Part shown: piece after piece, positions 7,217-10,190 of the stretch
Layout of the letters: the number at the start of each line of letters is the position of its first letter
How positions within the stretch are numbered: the first letter of the stretch is position 1
Assembly (NCBI GenBank): GCA_002338895.1
Contig: DDJH01000184.1
Coordinates: 20,511-30,700, forward strand
Direction of reading: 5' to 3'
Length of the DNA: 10,190 nt
From: Lentisphaeria bacterium UBA1829
GTDB lineage: Bacteria > Verrucomicrobiota > Lentisphaeria > Victivallales > UBA1829
Position numbers and translations under genes: made by a program
Notes under the pieces: model-generated
What the model saw: the letters and a program-made list of their open reading frames with translations, nothing else
Told to the model about the DNA's origin: nothing
The model's database searches: none

Positions 7217-7716
7217 AACACGCGCTTCTTTTGCTCGCCGTCTCAGTGGGGACCTTCCTGTCCGCGCAGGACTTCCGTGTCGATGTGGGAGGAGACAAGG
7301 GGGTCTCTCTTGCCGCAGGATCCCAGATGCAGGGCGTCACGGTTCAGCAGGCAGGATGGCTGAAGGAAAACCGCGACAAACGTCTGCTCTTTTCCGGCAA
7401 AGTCTCCAAAGAGTGGCAGAAACGTTCCATCACCTTCACCCCGAAGACGGACGGCTCCGTCGCCATCTCCTTCATGAGTTCCAAAAAAGACGGCGCATTC
7501 ATCGGCTACCGAAATTTGCAGATCACCGGAAGCTCCTTGAAAAACCAGAAGCTTGCCGCCGGATCCAACGGACTGCCGACAAGCTGGGGAAAGCTCGGAA
7601 AACCGAACTATCGCGAAAACACCATCTTCTGCCGTCACAACGACCGCTTTCATCAGCTGGTCCCCTGCAAGGGCGGCACTCCCGTCACGTTGAGCTTTGA
7701 GACCCGGAGCGAATAA
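7213..7716 (+). CDS. Small secreted beta-rich protein, possible carbohydrate-binding partner
   Basis: 167 residues, not recognised as a named family. A clear signal peptide (MKHALLLLAVSVGTFLSA, cleavage before QDF) shows export. The mature part, about 149 residues, alternates short hydrophobic strands with polar turns. It contains WQKRSITFTPKTDGSVAISF followed by IGYRNLQITG, the strand pattern seen in jelly-roll CBM4/9-like modules, including the first and last domains of the hydrolase just upstream. Two cysteines near the C-terminus (FCRHND and VPCKGG) could form a disulfide. The start is set by GGAG at 7201-7204. The ATG overlaps the upstream TGA as ATGA, so translation is probably coupled and the two proteins are likely made together. 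A role as sugar-binding accessory to the hydrolase is inference from context and fold pattern. Confidence 0.82.
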   Translation: MKHALLLLAVSVGTFLSAQDFRVDVGGDKGVSLAAGSQMQGVTVQQAGWLKENRDKRLLFSGKVSKEWQKRSITFTPKTDGSVAISFMSSKKDGAFIGYRNLQITGSSLKNQKLAAGSNGLPTSWGKLGKPNYRENTIFCRHNDRFHQLVPCKGGTPVTLSFETRSE

Positions 7717-7728
7717 TCTTTTTTTTCT

Positions 7729-7743
7729 CTGTCAGGGGGACAG
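7729..7743 (+). terminator. Small hairpin in the convergent gap
   Basis: CTGTC and GACAG form a 5-bp stem around a 5-base loop. It sits 12 bases after the operon's last stop. Eight T residues lie before it (7719-7726) rather than after, so on the plus strand it is not a classical factor-independent terminator. Confidence 0.25.
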
Positions 7744-7745
7744 CT

Positions 7746-7788
7746 CCTTCCGGCGGCGGATGCGAAAACCATCCTCCGCGCCGGAAGG
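7746..7788. terminator. Strong GC-rich hairpin between convergent genes, possible bidirectional terminator
   Basis: The left arm, CCTTCCGGCGGCGGA (7746-7760), pairs with TCCGCGCCGGAAGG (7775-7788), giving 14 base pairs with one bulged G and a 14-base loop. It lies between the ends of the plus-strand operon (7716) and the minus-strand hydrolase (7806), where a transcript end is needed in both directions. No run of T follows on either strand, so it may act as a processing or 3'-protection structure, or need Rho. Confidence 0.45.
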
Positions 7789-7805
7789 CCCCCCGGGATG
7801 AATCC

Positions 7806-10094
7806 TCAGCTCCAGTGAACCTCGGAAATCCGGTGTGGAAGCGGATTTTCGTTGTCCGGAGCATACTGTCTCCAGTGACCGAACTCCTCCGTCCGGAACG
7901 CCTCCATTCCGAAGAGAGGTCCGCAGGAGGTCTCTTTCACGATCCGGATTGACACCCGCCGGCCGGAAAGTGATTCCGGAATCCGCCATGCAAACGGGGA
8001 CCAGGTCCGTTTGCCCATCGACTCGCCGTTCAGGAAAAGCTCCGTCGGCAGTCCGTCGGTTTCCAGATGAATCATCACGGCATCCGCAGGAACATTCAGT
8101 TCCGTCTCCTGCGTCAGGATCCCGATATAGGAATCCAGACCTTTTCCGTCGCCCGCATACGACCGGAGTTCCGAACCCTCCGCCGCAAAGTGTCCGCAGA
8201 TCAGCGCGGAGGGAAGATACGGATAATCCTTTGCCTCTTCCGCCAGCTCCAGAAGATGCGTTCCCGCCGAAAGAGCTTGCGGTGCACTCTCCAGATAGAG
8301 TTCCCGGTATCCCGGCGGAAGAGTGACCGATTCCCCTGCGGACGAAAGCGTTTGTCCATCCAGTTTAAGCGACACCTTGTCCCCGTAGTTCCGGAACGCG
8401 AACGAAACGCCGTCAAGGGGTTCTTTCACCGTGAACTCGAACCGTCCGTTCCGGAACTCCGCCCGTTTCAGAAGCGGAGACGACGGCGTAACCCGCCAGG
8501 CCGGAAACGAGAAGACGGAATTGAAACTCAGAGTAAAACGCACTCTCTGCCCGTTGCGCCGGAAATAGAGCTCGCGCGGTTCCTTCTCCCGGGAAAGATT
8601 CACCACCTCCGCGGAGGAGTCGGCATAGGTGCGGAAGAAGAGATCCCCGGCCCGGGAGCCGTCCGGATTTTCAATCCGGGTCTCCTGCGGGAACGTGGAA
8701 TCCAGCCAGCGGAGAAGATCGGCAAGGGTGGAAAAATACTTCTCCGACTTCTCCTCCCGGATCACATCTTCATCGAAACGGAGCACGCAGGGCGCCCGTC
8801 CGGTCTCCTGTTCCGAAATCAGGCTCCAGAGACGCTGGGAACTGGTCAGTCCTTTCAGCAGTTCGTTCAGCGGAGCGTGAATTCCGGGATAGCGGATCTG
8901 AATTTCCGGGGCGAACGTCTTCCGGGCGATTCCGGCGGAATGGACCGCATCCGCTCCGAGCTCCCGCAGCGACGAAAACCACGGCTGAACCCGGTTGTAC
9001 GGATTGAAATAGAAGGGTTTTCCCACATTTCCGCGGACATCCAGCTGTGTCACCGCCAGAATATAGTGATCCACTCCGAACATGGAGACGATCCGGATCA
9101 TCTTCCGCATCCGCTCCAGACTCATATCACACGGACCAAGGGCAAACAGCTCCGCCAGTCCCCCGTTTCCGTTGGTCCGGATACCGTGTTCGACCGTCCC
9201 GAGCGTAACCCACTCCATATCGTCCAGATACTGCCGCGTGAAAATTTCATCCATTCCCGGCATTGAAAGCGAATCGATGATATCCAGCGGCTTCCCGCTC
9301 GCCCGAATGGAGGATGCAGGAGAGACTTCCGACATCAGATGACCGGTATGCAGAATTCCGTGCGCCTCACACCATGCCCGGATCGGTTCAAAGAAACTCC
9401 GGCGGAACCGGTCGCCCAGAAGCTCGTAAAGAACGGGTTCATAATAGCGGGTGCAGTTGTTCTTCAGGCAGTAGAGTATATCATCGACCAGTTCCCGGCC
9501 TGTGCGGGTCCGATACTCCTCGTCGAGTCCGCTGTACCAGGGGATCCGGAGTTTTTCCCCCTCCTCCGCGCCCCGGCTCCCCCAGATATACTGGAAGGAA
9601 GGCTCATCGGTGAAGATTCCCTTGATCAGGGTGCCCAGCTCCGGGCCGAACTCCTCCGCGTATCTCTCATGCGTCAGACGGATGAAAAGACGGACCGCCT
9701 CCGGGTCAAGAACATTCGGACGTTCCGGATTGTAATCCTTCCGGACGCTGTATGCGCCATCTTTTTCCAGAACGATCAGGTACGGTGCGCCGAACTCCTT
9801 TTTCGCCGCCATCACCGCGCCGTTACATCCGCCGCTCGGCCAGTTGAATTCGTCGTAGAGCCAGAAGGAGGTGAAGGAGAGTTTCTTCCCCTCTTCCAGA
9901 AAGCAGCGGCAGGTGTCGAACCATTCCCGGCTCATGTACTCCAGCTCGCAGCCGGAGCGCGGATAAATCAGGTACTGCGTAAAGCCGGCCTCCCGAAACG
10001 CCGCAAGCGTCTCCCGGATCAATTCTCTCGACGGTTTCCCCGTCACCGCCCCCATCGGAACCAGCGGGCACTCCCCCTGTTCGGACTTCATCAT
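7806..10094 (-). CDS. GH106-like glycoside hydrolase, apparently cytoplasmic
   Basis: 762 residues, starting at the first of two adjacent ATGs behind a perfect AAGGAGG. The N-terminal two thirds look like a TIM barrel with motifs I associate with GH106 alpha-L-rhamnosidases and their relatives: WLYDEFNWPSGG (Y80, D81, E82, W85), IFTDEPS (D163, E164) and HTGHLMSE (H249, H252, E256). Later come FGVDHYILAVTQ and FNPYNRVQPW. The last 200 or so residues (LKLDGQTLSSAG, TELFLNGESMGKRTW) resemble the galactose-binding beta-sandwich often attached to such enzymes. Family members I know of are usually exported and longer; this protein begins MMKSEQGECPLVPMGAV with no signal peptide and should act in the cytoplasm on imported oligosaccharides. 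Which of the acidic residues are catalytic cannot be fixed from one sequence, and rhamnosidase activity is only a guess. The gene converges on the secreted-hydrolase operon and has its own promoter and inverted repeat, so it is probably regulated separately. Confidence 0.85.
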   Translation of the reverse strand: MMKSEQGECPLVPMGAVTGKPSRELIRETLAAFREAGFTQYLIYPRSGCELEYMSREWFDTCRCFLEEGKKLSFTSFWLYDEFNWPSGGCNGAVMAAKKEFGAPYLIVLEKDGAYSVRKDYNPERPNVLDPEAVRLFIRLTHERYAEEFGPELGTLIKGIFTDEPSFQYIWGSRGAEEGEKLRIPWYSGLDEEYRTRTGRELVDDILYCLKNNCTRYYEPVLYELLGDRFRRSFFEPIRAWCEAHGILHTGHLMSEVSPASSIRASGKPLDIIDSLSMPGMDEIFTRQYLDDMEWVTLGTVEHGIRTNGNGGLAELFALGPCDMSLERMRKMIRIVSMFGVDHYILAVTQLDVRGNVGKPFYFNPYNRVQPWFSSLRELGADAVHSAGIARKTFAPEIQIRYPGIHAPLNELLKGLTSSQRLWSLISEQETGRAPCVLRFDEDVIREEKSEKYFSTLADLLRWLDSTFPQETRIENPDGSRAGDLFFRTYADSSAEVVNLSREKEPRELYFRRNGQRVRFTLSFNSVFSFPAWRVTPSSPLLKRAEFRNGRFEFTVKEPLDGVSFAFRNYGDKVSLKLDGQTLSSAGESVTLPPGYRELYLESAPQALSAGTHLLELAEEAKDYPYLPSALICGHFAAEGSELRSYAGDGKGLDSYIGILTQETELNVPADAVMIHLETDGLPTELFLNGESMGKRTWSPFAWRIPESLSGRRVSIRIVKETSCGPLFGMEAFRTEEFGHWRQYAPDNENPLPHRISEVHWS

Positions 10095-10101
10095 CTTCCT
10101 T

Positions 10102-10108
10102 CCTCCTT
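10102..10108 (-). promoter_or_regulatory. Consensus ribosome binding site of the GH106-like gene
   Basis: AAGGAGG on the minus strand, 7 bases before the ATG at 10094: a full match to the anti-16S consensus, stronger than the sites of the other genes here. It predicts efficient translation once transcribed. Confidence 0.75.
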
Positions 10109-10132
10109 CGTTGGTTGCAGAAGTTTTAAGGA

Positions 10133-10159
10133 ATATTTTACCATATTATTGTAAAATAT
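10133..10159. promoter_or_regulatory. Perfect inverted repeat, putative repressor operator
   Basis: ATATTTTAC (10133-10141), nine spacer bases, then GTAAAATAT (10151-10159): two perfect 9-bp arms. It covers the -10 box and spacer of the predicted minus-strand promoter and touches the -35 box, the classic place for a dimeric repressor. It differs in type from the direct repeat at 2768/2881, so a different regulator is likely. An RNA hairpin is less likely because the site is mostly upstream of the predicted transcript. Confidence 0.5.
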
Positions 10160-10163
10160 GCAA
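10135..10163 (-). promoter_or_regulatory. Candidate promoter of the GH106-like gene
   Basis: On the minus strand, TTGCAT (10158-10163, three of six) is followed after exactly 17 bp by TAAAAT (10135-10140, five of six). Transcription would start near 10128, giving a leader of about 35 bases that contains the ribosome binding site. The weak -35 box leaves room for an activator or for control by the overlapping inverted repeat. Confidence 0.5.
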
Positions 10164-10190
10164 GTCTCTTTTCTTTTTTTCTCTCTCTTT

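Noticed and set aside
7719..7726. Run of eight T after the operon as a terminator tail
   Set aside because: I find no convincing stem immediately upstream of it, and the hairpins lie downstream.
8067..9266. Plus-strand open frames opposite the GH106-like gene (also 9339-10154)
   Set aside because: Arg-rich shadow translations without motifs or start signals; the minus-strand gene has a consensus ribosome binding site and recognisable motifs.
10164..10190. Pyrimidine-rich stretch at the end of the window
   Set aside because: Low-complexity only; no motif, repeat unit or reading frame can be supported before the window ends.

Overview
This 10.2 kb window looks like chromosomal DNA from a PVC-group bacterium, most likely a member of the Lentisphaerota (Victivallis-like). 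That placement is inferred from four things seen together: a prepilin-type protein ending in an exact H-X9-DG motif, a neighbouring AraC regulator, large glycoside hydrolases, and a Ser/Thr kinase with the DWG form of the DFG motif that I associate with PVC kinases. The DNA is moderately GC-rich with AT-rich promoter regions. I see no tRNA, rRNA, CRISPR array, transposase or phage gene.

Layout. (1) 1-1905, plus strand: the 3' part of a membrane Ser/Thr protein kinase whose C-terminal half is a predicted extracytoplasmic Cache-type sensor. Its ATP-binding loop lies upstream of the window. (2) 1899-2735, minus strand: an AraC-family regulator that meets the kinase tail to tail with a 7-base overlap. 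(3) 2736-2934: a divergent, AT-rich control region with a good promoter in each direction and a 13-bp direct repeat, one copy at each promoter. (4) 2935-7716, plus strand: a compact three-gene operon. It encodes a pseudopilin-like H-X9-DG protein, a secreted clan GH-A (GH39-like) multidomain glycoside hydrolase of about 1183 residues, and a small secreted beta-rich protein coupled by an ATGA stop/start overlap. (5) 7717-7805: a short convergent gap with a strong hairpin. (6) 7806-10094, minus strand: a glycoside-hydrolase-like protein without a signal peptide (GH106-like motifs). It is preceded by a consensus ribosome binding site and by a promoter carrying a perfect 9-9-9 inverted repeat.

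How the genes may work together (inference). The AraC protein probably controls the divergent operon in response to a carbohydrate. The operon products are exported: the pseudopilin to the envelope, the large hydrolase and its small partner to the periplasm or outside, where they would bind and cut a glycan. The convergent GH106-like enzyme, apparently cytoplasmic and under its own repressor-like site, would process imported oligosaccharides. The kinase may sense an extracellular small molecule, but nothing in the sequence ties it to the sugar genes beyond its position.

No gene-free stretch exceeds 300 bases. The gaps are 2736-2934, 3643-3664, 7717-7805 and 10095-10190. The last ends in a pyrimidine-rich stretch (10164-10190) in which I see nothing definite.
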